Source: Desulforapulum sp034007745 (lineage in GTDB: Bacteria > Desulfobacterota > Desulfobacteria > Desulfobacterales > Desulfobacteraceae). Taken from it: 54,148 nt of DNA. The stretch lies in assembly GCA_034007745.1 (NCBI GenBank), contig JAVEQI010000023.1:1-54148 (forward strand), read 5' to 3'. The notes below the pieces were generated by a model that saw nothing but the letters and a program-made list of their open reading frames with translations, had not been told where the DNA came from and made no database searches. The translations under genes were made by a program, and so were the position numbers. Below, one piece after another: positions 43,565 through 51,937 of this stretch. Position 1 is the first letter of the stretch. Each line of letters opens with the position of its first letter.

Positions 43565-43577
43565 TTACACAGTGTAA
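43565..43577. promoter_or_regulatory. Palindromic operator-like site TTACACAGTGTAA
   Basis: A perfect 6-bp dyad around one central base lies 73 bases upstream of the -35 box of the XRE regulator gene, in the shared divergent region. A weaker ACACC...GGTGT stem lies just left of it (43529-43546). It is a reasonable operator for the adjacent HTH protein. Confidence 0.4.
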
Positions 43578-43649
43578 TCTACACAACTCCCAAAAACCCC
43601 ATGCCAAAAAAACATATATATCTTTTTTCATTATTCATCCAATTTGTTG

Positions 43650-43678
43650 TTGACATAAACAGAATGATATAGTTTTAT
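43650..43678 (+). promoter_or_regulatory. Candidate promoter of the XRE regulator gene (leaderless transcript)
   Basis: TTGACA at 43650-43655 is followed after 17 bases by TTTTAT at 43673-43678. Transcription would start at or next to the ATG at 43685. No Shine-Dalgarno precedes that ATG, which agrees with a leaderless mRNA. The -35 box is perfect, the -10 box only fair. Confidence 0.4.
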
Positions 43679-43684
43679 CCTTTT

Positions 43685-44818
43685 ATGGATTCTAATCTCA
43701 ACTTCATCGGAAAGAACATCCGGTTCTTTCGTCGGTCAAGAAACTGGACCCTGGCCCGGCTGTCAGCCAAAATCGGCATTCAGGAGGGCCCCCTGGGTCG
43801 TATCGAGCGGGGTTTGAATCTGCCCTCTGCCACCGTGATCTACAAGCTCACCAAGGCTCTGGACGTTCCTGCCAATGCCCTGTTTGCCCCGGAACTCACC
43901 CAGGCCAGGGCCGCTGCCGAAAAAACCGATGCCATGTTTGTCACCATCGACCCAGAGCCCCTGCTTCCCCCTAAAAAACTCTTGATGACCTGCCATGAAA
44001 TTATGACGGCCTTCCACGCCATGGAAGACATCCTCAAGGTTCAGAAACATGCTTATTTTCCCCTGTGCATTCCCTTTGAGCCAGACTATACCGGCATGGA
44101 ACAGCTCTCCATCCAGGTTAGAAACTATCTGGGCATTGGAGATGCCGTCGTCTTTGACTACCTGGAGCTGTTTGAAAATTTCGGACTGCGAATTATTCTC
44201 TTTCCCTTCATGAAAACCGCAGATGCCTTTGACGGGATCTCTTTTTTTGAGCCCCATCACCAGAACGCCTTCTTTTTCATCAACTCCCGGAAAAACACCG
44301 AAAAACAGCTATTCTCCCTGACCAAAGAACTGGGAAAAATCCTGATCTTCAATACAATAAGAACCCGCAAAGATTCCCTTTTCCCCCTGCCTGTCCCGGA
44401 AGACGGACCTCGACCCATCAATCCAGCCAGGGCCGCAAAAAAATTTGCCGCCACCTTTCTTCTCCCCGACACAGCAGTGCGGACCACAGTGGAACAGTTA
44501 GGAATCATCCCGGACGGCTGGACCTGGGACCTGCTTCTTCGCATCAAACATAGATTTGGCATCTCCGCAGAGGCCTTTTTATACCGGCTCCTGGAACTGG
44601 GGCTCATCACCAGCTCCCTGGGGGAAACCTTCAAAATAAAGATAAAACAACACTATGACAGCACCGACTTTGCCGAGCCAGATTCCTCCCGCCGCATCCT
44701 CAGCCCCAATGGCCGGTTCTTTGATCTGCTGATGGCGGCCCAGGAGATTGATTCGGCAAGGGAAGAGATAGAAGAGATTAAGGCAATGGTAAAGGAATTT
44801 AAACTTGTAGATATTTAA
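43685..44818 (+). CDS. XRE-type regulator with degenerate ImmA/IrrE-like domain
   Basis: This 377-residue protein has an N-terminal HTH (residues 8-62: KNIRFFRRSRNWTLARLSAKIGIQEGPLGRIERG). The C-terminal part resembles ImmA/IrrE metallopeptidases of the kind fused to XRE domains. The zinc motif HExxH is lost: residues 213-222 read TKELGKILIF, with Lys where both His should be, and only Glu215 kept. It probably senses a ligand or protein and no longer cleaves. Starting codon ATG 43685 has no ribosome binding site. It is divergent from the FmdE-like gene and may control it. The gene is GC-richer than the cas genes downstream. Confidence 0.8.
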   Translation: MDSNLNFIGKNIRFFRRSRNWTLARLSAKIGIQEGPLGRIERGLNLPSATVIYKLTKALDVPANALFAPELTQARAAAEKTDAMFVTIDPEPLLPPKKLLMTCHEIMTAFHAMEDILKVQKHAYFPLCIPFEPDYTGMEQLSIQVRNYLGIGDAVVFDYLELFENFGLRIILFPFMKTADAFDGISFFEPHHQNAFFFINSRKNTEKQLFSLTKELGKILIFNTIRTRKDSLFPLPVPEDGPRPINPARAAKKFAATFLLPDTAVRTTVEQLGIIPDGWTWDLLLRIKHRFGISAEAFLYRLLELGLITSSLGETFKIKIKQHYDSTDFAEPDSSRRILSPNGRFFDLLMAAQEIDSAREEIEEIKAMVKEFKLVDI

Positions 44819-44916
44819 AACCTGAAATTACAAGCGTTAGAGCGTTAGTGGGCCGGAAGTGCAAGGCGCCAGGCATGAATGCATTTTTCAGGTGAAACCC
44901 GTTAAAGGGGAAACAC

Positions 44917-45384
44917 ATGCGTGACCGGATTGTGAAAAAGCTGGATGAGATTTCAAGAACCGAAGACGTCCAGATCCTGTACGCCTGCGAATCCGGTTCC
45001 CGGGCCTGGGGATTTTCCTCCAGGAACAGCGACTTTGATGTACGATTTATTTATCTCAGAAAAAAAGAATGGTACCTGTCCATTGACCTGGATCGAAAAT
45101 CAGACGTTATTGAGCTACCGATTGTGGATGAATTGGACATCAACGGCTGGGATCTTAGAAAAGCTCTGAGACTCTTCCAAAAATCCAACCCGCCCCTGCT
45201 GCAATGGCTCTCCTCCCCCATTGTCTACAAAGAAGAAACCAACGTCATCAAAAAGCTCAAGAACCTTATCCCGAAAAGCTATTCACCAATTTCCTGCATG
45301 TACCAAAGGATTATAAGTTCCAACGGCTGGTTTTTAAACTCTTTGCTTCAAACCGAAAATGCCTTCGTGCAAGGGATATCCTGA
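44917..45384 (+). pseudogene. RlaP-like nucleotidyltransferase, truncated about halfway at the CRISPR-Cas boundary
   Basis: This frame of 155 codons belongs to the predicted nucleotidyltransferase family (pol-beta fold) usually about 250 residues long. The active site is present: GSRAWGF with Gly27-Ser28 and the metal acids Asp39 and Asp41 (DFD). Conserved blocks DELDINGWDLRKALRLFQKSNPPLLQWL and SPISCMY follow. After residue 130 the sequence no longer resembles the family and stops two bases before cas3. AAGGGG precedes the ATG. It looks like a gene cut by insertion or deletion at about 45300. Catalysis might survive but the C-terminal half is absent. Confidence 0.7.
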
Positions 45385-45386
45385 AT

Positions 45387-47648
45387 ATGTGTACAATGAA
45401 AAAATTGTTAGCTCATGTTAGAGAAGATGATCACCAAAAATGGATTGTTCACGACATCAAAGACCACCTTAGAGATGTTGCAAAAATTGCAAAGGAATCT
45501 GCAGCAAAATTTTCATGTAAAGATTGGTTGGAGGCCGCAGCACTTCTTCACGATATGGGAAAAGGTTCTGAAGCGTTTCAAAATAAAATCAAATTGAGCA
45601 GTGGTTATGATCCTGAAGCTCATATAAAAGATGGTGAAGGACAAGCACCACATTCCACCCATGGGGCTGTCTGGGCATATCATAAATGGGGACCACACAT
45701 TGGAAAAGTGCTTGCGTATTTGATTGCCGGTCATCATGGGGGGCTGCCTGATTGGACACATACCATAGGAATCGGCGGAAATCTTGAATATCGTTTAAAG
45801 CCTGATGAGGTTGCAAGGCTTCCGGAACTCACTGATGAATTTATCGCTGAGATTACAAATAATCTTAAAATGCCAGATTCTATTCCTGAGTTTATTTCCA
45901 AAGAAGAATATGAACACTTTCATCTCTGGATACGAATACTCTACTCCTGTCTTGTTGATGCGGACTTTCTCGATACTGAACGGTTTATGGATAAAGAAAA
46001 ATCTGATAACCGTGGAAAATATCGTTCAATGAAAATCTTAAAAAAATCATTTGATGCTCACATGGATTGCCTTGCAGAAAAAGCGTCAAAAACGCCTGTA
46101 AACAGAATCCGAGCAGATATACTCGCTCAATGCAGAAACCAGGCAGATAAAGAACATGGGTTGTTTTCCCTCACTGTTCCCACTGGCGGAGGGAAAACAC
46201 TCTCTTCAATGGCATTTGCTTTGGAACATGCTGTTAAGCATAACAAAGACCGAATTATTATGGTGATACCCTACACCAGTATCATTGAGCAAACCTCAAA
46301 GACCTACAAGGAAATTTTCCGTGATGAAAACGTAATTGAACACCACAGTTCGCTTGATCCTGACAAGGAAACACTTCAAAGCCGTCTGGCCAGTGAAAAC
46401 TGGGATGCACCTATTGTTGTTACCACCAGTGTGCAATTTTTTGAATCTCTCTTTGCTGCAAAATCTTCGGCATGTCGAAAATTGCATAATATCGTAAACA
46501 GCGTGGTCATTATTGATGAAGTTCAGATGTTGCCAACTGATTATCTCAAACCGGTTCTTCACTGCATCAAAGGCCTGACAAACCATTTTAATGTATCAAT
46601 GGTGCTTTGTACTGCGACACAGCCAGCAATAACATCTGAAATTTTCCAAAAAGAAAATGGTGAATATTATGCCATTCTTGAACGAGAAAAATGCCGTGAA
46701 ATAATTACATCACCAACTCCAGAAGAGCTCACAGAGAAGCTTGAGCGTGTCCAGGTTGAACTATTGGGTAAATTTTTAGAATGGCATTTTGTGGCTGAAG
46801 AACTCAAAAAATATGACCAGGTATTGTGCATTGTAAATACCCGGAACGATTGCCGTGAACTATATAATCAAATGCCCGAAAAAACCATCCATCTTTCGGC
46901 AAATATGTGTGGGCAACATAGAAGTAATTGCATTGAAGAGATTAAAAAGAAGCTTGAGGCAAAAGAACCAATTCGTGTGATAAGCACCCAGTTGGTTGAA
47001 GCCGGGGTGGATTTTGATTTTCCGGTGGTATTCCGAGCAATGGCAGGTTTTGATTCAATTGCCCAGGCAGCGGGTCGCTGTAACCGCGAAGGAAAATTGG
47101 AGAATAATGGGAAACCTGTAAATGGCAGAGTGTTTGTTTTTGAACCCCCAAAACCAGCTCCTGTGGGGGCACTGCGTAAAGGAGAACAGGCCGGCAAAAC
47201 AATTCTTTCAGTTGATCCTGAAGGGTGTAAAAAGCTTCTTCCACAAACATTTACAAAATATTTTGAACTCTATTTTTCCAGCCTAAACAGTTTTGACAAA
47301 CAGAATATGGAGGAACTGCTGGTTAAGGATGCGTCTGATTTTAATTTCCAGTTTCGTACGGCGGCTCAAAAATTCAACTTTATTGACAATCAACGACAAG
47401 TTTCAGTGGTGGTTTGGTATGAGAAAGAAAAGATACAAAAAATGATTAATGAGTTACGGTATAAGGGGCCGTACCGCAACCTGATGCGAAGGCTTCAACG
47501 GCATATAGTTTCTATCCCTGAGAATGTGTTTGATGAGGTCAGAGGCTCTTTTGAAGACGTTCAGGGAATATGGTGCCAGAATGCAGACACTTTATATGAT
47601 AGTGTGCTGGGTTTTGTTGGTTATACTGGCGATATTCCAATCATTTAA
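45387..47648 (+). CDS. cas3: CRISPR-associated helicase/nuclease Cas3, type I-C
   Basis: This 753-residue Cas3 has an N-terminal HD nuclease (LLHDMGKGSEAF, His-Asp at 55-56; HSTHGAVWAYHKWG; AGHHGGLPDW) and an SF2 helicase. Walker A is PTGGGKT near 265-271, the box is IIDEVQMLP near 375, and TATQPAI is motif III. QLVEAGVDFDFP and QAAGRCNREG are motifs V and VI. It degrades DNA recruited by Cascade. The frame opens upstream at 45204 inside the truncated neighbour gene. ATG 45387, two bases past the neighbour's stop with AAGGG 11 bases before, fits the Cas3 N-terminus. Base composition turns AT-rich here. Confidence 0.93.
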   Translation: MCTMKKLLAHVREDDHQKWIVHDIKDHLRDVAKIAKESAAKFSCKDWLEAAALLHDMGKGSEAFQNKIKLSSGYDPEAHIKDGEGQAPHSTHGAVWAYHKWGPHIGKVLAYLIAGHHGGLPDWTHTIGIGGNLEYRLKPDEVARLPELTDEFIAEITNNLKMPDSIPEFISKEEYEHFHLWIRILYSCLVDADFLDTERFMDKEKSDNRGKYRSMKILKKSFDAHMDCLAEKASKTPVNRIRADILAQCRNQADKEHGLFSLTVPTGGGKTLSSMAFALEHAVKHNKDRIIMVIPYTSIIEQTSKTYKEIFRDENVIEHHSSLDPDKETLQSRLASENWDAPIVVTTSVQFFESLFAAKSSACRKLHNIVNSVVIIDEVQMLPTDYLKPVLHCIKGLTNHFNVSMVLCTATQPAITSEIFQKENGEYYAILEREKCREIITSPTPEELTEKLERVQVELLGKFLEWHFVAEELKKYDQVLCIVNTRNDCRELYNQMPEKTIHLSANMCGQHRSNCIEEIKKKLEAKEPIRVISTQLVEAGVDFDFPVVFRAMAGFDSIAQAAGRCNREGKLENNGKPVNGRVFVFEPPKPAPVGALRKGEQAGKTILSVDPEGCKKLLPQTFTKYFELYFSSLNSFDKQNMEELLVKDASDFNFQFRTAAQKFNFIDNQRQVSVVVWYEKEKIQKMINELRYKGPYRNLMRRLQRHIVSIPENVFDEVRGSFEDVQGIWCQNADTLYDSVLGFVGYTGDIPII

Positions 47649-47683
47649 TATTGTGGCATATACAATATAAAAAGGAGTGGCCA

Positions 47684-48433
47684 ATGAGTGAAAGTGAAAA
47701 GCGGTTTTGCCTTGAAGTCTGGGGAGATTACGCTTGTTTCACCCGCCCTGAAATGAAGGTGGAGCGAGTGAGCTATGATGTAATAACCCCATCAGCTTCA
47801 AGGGCAATATTTGAAGCAATTTTATGGAAACCGGCTATCAAATGGCATATTCGGGAAATTGAAGTGCTTGCACCAATTAAAAACATTTCTGTTCGGAGAA
47901 ATGAAGTTGGCTCTACTGCCGGGACGGGAAAAAAGAAGGAAATCTTCATAGAAGATAATCGCCTTCAGCGGGCAGGGCTTTTTTTACGTGATGTTCGATA
48001 TCGACTTCACGCCTGGATGGAATACATCCCTGTAAATAAACGAAAGGGCAATTTCAAAACAGTTCCTGAATTTTTATGGGACAGTGAAGAAATTGCAGAT
48101 ATTCAAGAAACTAATGAGGCTTGCAAAGCAAAAAAAGATGAAAGTCCCGGCAAATACCTATCAATGTTTGAACGACGGGCAAATAAAGGTCAGTGTTTTA
48201 ATCAGCCCTATCTTGGATGCCGCGAGTTCTCAGCAAACTTTGAACTTGTTAAAAACCCATCGTCTTATACTGATGGGTATTCGCCAATTCAGGAAAACCG
48301 TGATCTTGGATTTATGTTGTACGATCTTGATTTTTCAAATCCCAAGGACATTCGGCCGGCTTTTTACCGGGCAGAAATGGAAAACGGCAAGATAGTTGTC
48401 CCCGACTGGAATAGTGAAGAGGTGCGTAAATGA
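47684..48433 (+). CDS. cas5: Cas5c (Cas5d) crRNA-processing subunit, type I-C
   Basis: This 249-residue RAMP protein is the type I-C Cas5 variant, which itself cuts pre-crRNA because the subtype lacks Cas6. It starts with EVWGDYACFTRPEMKVERVSYDVITPSASRAI, the family signature, and has WKPAIKWHIREIEVLAPI and SVRRNEVGS. A Gly-rich loop for RNA contact is seen in the middle. The frame opens at 47651, but ATG 47684 is preceded by AAGGAGTGG. It ends in an ATGA overlap with cas8c. Family enzymes use Tyr, Lys and His for cleavage; I did not assign these by position. Confidence 0.93.
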   Translation: MSESEKRFCLEVWGDYACFTRPEMKVERVSYDVITPSASRAIFEAILWKPAIKWHIREIEVLAPIKNISVRRNEVGSTAGTGKKKEIFIEDNRLQRAGLFLRDVRYRLHAWMEYIPVNKRKGNFKTVPEFLWDSEEIADIQETNEACKAKKDESPGKYLSMFERRANKGQCFNQPYLGCREFSANFELVKNPSSYTDGYSPIQENRDLGFMLYDLDFSNPKDIRPAFYRAEMENGKIVVPDWNSEEVRK

Positions 48434-50496
48434 TTCTTCAGACACTCTATGATTATTACGAACGTAAAGCCAAACTGGGAGAGATAGCTCCTGTTGGTTG
48501 GATAAAAAAAGAAATTGGTTATCTTATCGAAATAAATGAACATGGCGAGTGTATGGATGTTTCATCTATGGTTGAATTTGATGAAAGAACCAAAAAATTT
48601 TTAGGTAAACCTATAGTTGTTCCCTGTATTGGCAAACAGGCTTTAAAGCATACTAATAGCGGTGTTGATACAAATTTTCTTTGGGATAATACGGCTTTTG
48701 TTTTGGGGCGATATCCAGAAGGTTCAGCTGATACAACAATCAAGAAGAAAATAAGAAGTAGAAATAGCTTTTATGAACTAACAAAAAAATTTAATAAAAA
48801 AGCAAATATAAAAGAAGTTTCAGCTGTGGTGTACTTCCTTGAAAAATTACAGAATGAAGCAACAAATTTAACTACAATGAATTTCATTGTTGAAAAACTC
48901 ACAAACAATGAACTTTCAAGCCTTGATGATCGGCTTTTAAAAGTTAAAGAAAAAATCAAACGACTTAAAAAAGAGAAAGCTGATAAAGAAAATCTAACTG
49001 CCCATAAAAAAATAGAAAAAAATCTAACGAAAGAGCTTGTTGCCAAAAAGAAAAGTTATGCAGGATTTTTAAATGGTCAGAGCAGTCCTGCAGTCTCTTT
49101 TAGGATTTATGGGGAGTCTAAGATGATCTTTGAACTTCCAGAAGTAAAAAAAAAATATTCTGATTTCTTTTTTCCAGAAAATAAAAATGATGACAAAAGG
49201 CGAAGGTGTCTTATTACCGGAAAATTAGAAGAAATTGAACCAAAGCATCTTGTTATAAAAGGTGTAAAAGGTGCTCAAAGTTCGGGTTCTGCGATTATTT
49301 CATTCAATAATGAAGCATTGTGTTCTTATGGGTTCAATGCTAGCAATAAAAAGGGTGTTGAAGGACGAGAAGGTTTAAATGCACAGGTTGGAAAGCCTGC
49401 TGCAAGTAAATATATACAGGCAATAAACACTCTTCTATCCAGTGAAAATAATCATGTGGATGTTGGAGGAACTTCTTTTCTTTTTTGGGCTCAAAAAGAG
49501 ACTGAGATCGGGATCGAAAAAATTGCTAAACCAATACTTGCTCCTCCTAAAGACAATCCTGATTCCTGTACCAAGGCGGTTCGGCAGTTATACGAAAGCA
49601 TTCATAGTGGCAAATTGACACTTGAGGAGTCTAAACGTTTTTATATCTTAGGACTCTCGGCTCCCAGTAAGGCAAGAATAACAGTTCGTCACTGGCAGAA
49701 TGTTACAGTAGGAGCTTTTGCAAGGAATCTCAAACAACATTTTGATGATTTAAAAATTATCAATAGTAGTGCAGACCAAGTATATGATTCTTTATCAGCT
49801 TTATTAGCAGCATCTTCAAAAGTTGCTGGAAAGAAAATGGAGCCATACCATATTTGGCATAAGAAAATGCGTTATGATGTGTCGCCCAACCTATCTGAAA
49901 ATGTCATAAACTCAATTTTACAAAATCAACCTTATCCACAAACTTTGCTTCATTCTGTTATTCGGAGAATTAGAGCAGAACAAAATAAAAAAATTAATGA
50001 TAGATCAGTACCTAATGTTACCAGAACTCGTGCTGCAATAATTAAAGCCTGCATCAACAGATTTAATAGATTTTACCATAAAAAAGAGGAGGAACTTACA
50101 GTGTCTCTTGATAAAACAAACAAAAATCCAGCCTATCTTCTGGGAAGGCTTTTTGCAGTTCTTGAGAGAGTGCAGCGAAAAGCATTGGGAATTGAAACCA
50201 TTCGCGAACGATATTACGGAGCATTCTCCAGTACCCCGGTTACTGTTTTTCCGCAATTAATGAAATTAAAGAACCATCACCTTGCAAAAATGGATTCTGG
50301 TAAAAACTTTTTTGAGAACCTCATTGGTGAAATTGTAGATGGGCTTGATGGCAGCGGAATCATTCCCCGTCAATTTTCCCTTGAAGAGCAGGGAAAGTTT
50401 GCCGTTGGTTATTATCATCAGCGGCAGGATTTAAGATTTAAAGGAAAGAAAACAGAAAACAATATTGAAAAATCAGAGGAGATCACAAATGAGTAA
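48430..50496 (+). CDS. cas8c: Cas8c (Csd1) large subunit of type I-C Cascade
   Basis: This 688-residue Csd1-family protein recognises PAM DNA in type I-C Cascade. The family start MILQTLYDYYERKA is clear. WGHN-like core blocks include FYILGLSAPSKARITVRHW, which is the Csd1 hallmark, and YHIWHKKMRYDVSPNL. A Lys/Glu-rich coiled region (LKVKEKIKRLKKEKADKENLT) lies near residues 175-205. Codons are strongly AT-rich compared with the rest of the window. The last 131 residues can also be made separately as Cas11c (next entry). The 3' end overlaps the cas7 start by 8 nt. Confidence 0.93.
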   Translation: MILQTLYDYYERKAKLGEIAPVGWIKKEIGYLIEINEHGECMDVSSMVEFDERTKKFLGKPIVVPCIGKQALKHTNSGVDTNFLWDNTAFVLGRYPEGSADTTIKKKIRSRNSFYELTKKFNKKANIKEVSAVVYFLEKLQNEATNLTTMNFIVEKLTNNELSSLDDRLLKVKEKIKRLKKEKADKENLTAHKKIEKNLTKELVAKKKSYAGFLNGQSSPAVSFRIYGESKMIFELPEVKKKYSDFFFPENKNDDKRRRCLITGKLEEIEPKHLVIKGVKGAQSSGSAIISFNNEALCSYGFNASNKKGVEGREGLNAQVGKPAASKYIQAINTLLSSENNHVDVGGTSFLFWAQKETEIGIEKIAKPILAPPKDNPDSCTKAVRQLYESIHSGKLTLEESKRFYILGLSAPSKARITVRHWQNVTVGAFARNLKQHFDDLKIINSSADQVYDSLSALLAASSKVAGKKMEPYHIWHKKMRYDVSPNLSENVINSILQNQPYPQTLLHSVIRRIRAEQNKKINDRSVPNVTRTRAAIIKACINRFNRFYHKKEEELTVSLDKTNKNPAYLLGRLFAVLERVQRKALGIETIRERYYGAFSSTPVTVFPQLMKLKNHHLAKMDSGKNFFENLIGEIVDGLDGSGIIPRQFSLEEQGKFAVGYYHQRQDLRFKGKKTENNIEKSEEITNE
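50101..50496 (+). CDS. cas11c: Cas11c small subunit from an internal start within cas8c
   Basis: An in-frame GTG at 50101 (codon 558 of cas8c) has a perfect AGGAGG at 50087-50092 with eight bases between. It gives a 131-residue helical protein beginning V/M-SLDKTNKNPAYLLGRLFAVLERVQRKALG. In characterised type I-C systems the small subunit Cas11c is made from just such an internal start near the end of cas8c, and several copies join Cascade. The strength of this site makes the internal product very likely here. The start is GTG rather than ATG. Confidence 0.8.
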   Translation: MSLDKTNKNPAYLLGRLFAVLERVQRKALGIETIRERYYGAFSSTPVTVFPQLMKLKNHHLAKMDSGKNFFENLIGEIVDGLDGSGIIPRQFSLEEQGKFAVGYYHQRQDLRFKGKKTENNIEKSEEITNE

Positions 50497-51418
50497 CCCA
50501 GTTAAAAACCGCTATGACTTTATACTTTTCTTTGATGTACAGGATGGAAACCCCAATGGCGACCCTGATGCAGGTAACCTTCCCCGCATTGATGCAGAAA
50601 CGGGAAAAGGACTTGTTACAGATGTCTGTCTTAAACGAAAAATTCGTAATTATGTGCAGTTTGAAAAAAAACATCAGCGCCCATATGATATTTTTGTTAA
50701 AGAGTCAGGAATTACACAAGAGATCACTATTCTTAACAAGGTGATTCGTGAAGGATATGAGGAGTTAGGAATTAATCTCGTAACCGAAAAAGATTTAGAT
50801 GGTAACAAAAGAAAAATTGAGAATAAAGCTCAAGGTAGTGAAAAGAAAAAAGGACGTGAATTCATGTGCTCCTCTTTTTTCGATGTAAGAACTTTTGGGG
50901 CTGTAATGAGTACTGGTCCTAATGCTGGACAAGTAAGAGGACCTGTTCAAATGACATTTGCCCGATCTGTCGATCCAATTGTTGCTCTTGAACATTCGTT
51001 AACAGTTGTTGCAGCTCGTTCTGAGGATAAAGAGCCTGAAAGTCAAATAGGTATTCAAGGACGAAAATATACGGTTCCTTATGGTTTATATCGTGCTCAC
51101 GGATTCGTTTCAGCAAATTTTGCGGAGCAAACTGGTTTTGACGTAGATGACCTCAAACTTTTTTGGAATGCATTATATGGAATGTTTCGAGATGACACAT
51201 CTGCGGCTCGCGGTTTGATGGCTGTACGTAAAATAATTATATTCAAACACGGTTCAGCTCTTGGAAATGCTCCGGCTCATAAATTATTTGAAATGATTCC
51301 AAATCCAGCTTTGAAAGATGCGTCAAAACCACCAAGGGAGTTTTCTGACTACCAGGATATTGTCATTCCTTCTGATGATCAATTGCCTGCGAACATAACA
51401 GTAGAGGTGATTGAATAA
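50489..51418 (+). CDS. cas7: Cas7 (Csd2) crRNA-binding backbone subunit, type I-C
   Basis: This 309-residue RAMP protein forms the helical backbone of Cascade around the crRNA. The signature FILFFDVQDGNPNGDPDAGNLPR is at residues 11-33, followed by GLVTDVCLKRKIRNYV. Later blocks FGAVMSTGPNAGQVRGPVQMTFARSVDPI and YGLYRAHGFVSANFA are typical of Csd2. GAGGAG lies just before ATG 50489; a slightly earlier start (50465) is less good. It overlaps cas8c by 8 nt. It is followed by 519 bases before cas4 that hold a Fic relic. Confidence 0.94.
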   Translation: MSNPVKNRYDFILFFDVQDGNPNGDPDAGNLPRIDAETGKGLVTDVCLKRKIRNYVQFEKKHQRPYDIFVKESGITQEITILNKVIREGYEELGINLVTEKDLDGNKRKIENKAQGSEKKKGREFMCSSFFDVRTFGAVMSTGPNAGQVRGPVQMTFARSVDPIVALEHSLTVVAARSEDKEPESQIGIQGRKYTVPYGLYRAHGFVSANFAEQTGFDVDDLKLFWNALYGMFRDDTSAARGLMAVRKIIIFKHGSALGNAPAHKLFEMIPNPALKDASKPPREFSDYQDIVIPSDDQLPANITVEVIE

Positions 51419-51512
51419 ATTTATACAACCGCAGTTGCCCGATATTTTCGGACAATTAAAAAAATGGTGGGTTTTATTCGGTGAACTGACTCCTACAGAA
51501 AAATGGGGATAA
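51411..51512 (+). other. Short open frame of 33 codons overlapping the cas7 stop
   Basis: A frame from TTG 51411, out of phase with cas7, encodes aromatic-rich sequence (QPQLPDIFGQLKKWWVLFG) and ends at 51512. There is no ribosome binding site and no family match I can name. The stretch 51513-51562 holds nothing I can recognise. It may be the residue of a lost gene upstream of the Fic relic. Confidence 0.2.
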
Positions 51513-51562
51513 TACGAGATGGTTTTCTATAAGAAAGATAGTTTTATCGTGGGGTTATGTGA

Positions 51563-51936
51563 GGATTTAAAGTGACTCATGGGGACAGGATCCGGGCTTT
51601 GGAGGCATATGCAGACCTTCATGTCTCCTTTGTCAGGATTCCACCTTTTTTTGACGGAAACGGCAGGCTGGCCAGACTGGTTGCCAACACTCCGGTTTTA
51701 AAGGCTGGCCTCCCCCCGATCATTATCCCCAAGGAATAGCGCAAAGCCTATATCGATGCCCTGTCCGAATACCATTATGCTGCGGGAGAGCTCAGGAAAG
51801 GGATGAGCTACTGCCTAAACGGAATGAGTTAGAGCCATTTACATCCTTGTGTGAACAGGCCTGGAAGGATTCCCTTTCCCTTGTGGATGAAATTCACCAA
51901 AAACAGCGAGTAAGAAACAATAAGCGAATAAGGTAA
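51563..51936 (+). pseudogene. Fic/DOC-family pseudogene between cas7 and cas4
   Basis: The frame from 51563 reads THGDRIRALEAYADLHVSFVRIPPFFDGNGRLARLVANTPVLKAG, which is the Fic core. Fic enzymes transfer AMP or related groups using HPFxDGNGRxxR; here His is replaced by Pro. The N-terminal half of the domain is missing. An in-frame TAG sits at 51737-51739. The family sequence then continues (RKAYIDALSEYHYAAGEL), and after a frameshift near 51800 ELEPFTSLCEQAWKDSLSLVDEIHQKQ runs to a TAA at 51934-51936. With three kinds of lesion it is certainly dead. Its end touches the cas4 start. Confidence 0.85.
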
Positions 51937-51937
51937 A

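Noticed and set aside
45204..45386. Extended N-terminus of cas3 inside the truncated nucleotidyltransferase gene
   Set aside because: The first part of that frame is the shadow of the conserved nucleotidyltransferase sequence, and the Cas3 family start fits ATG 45387.
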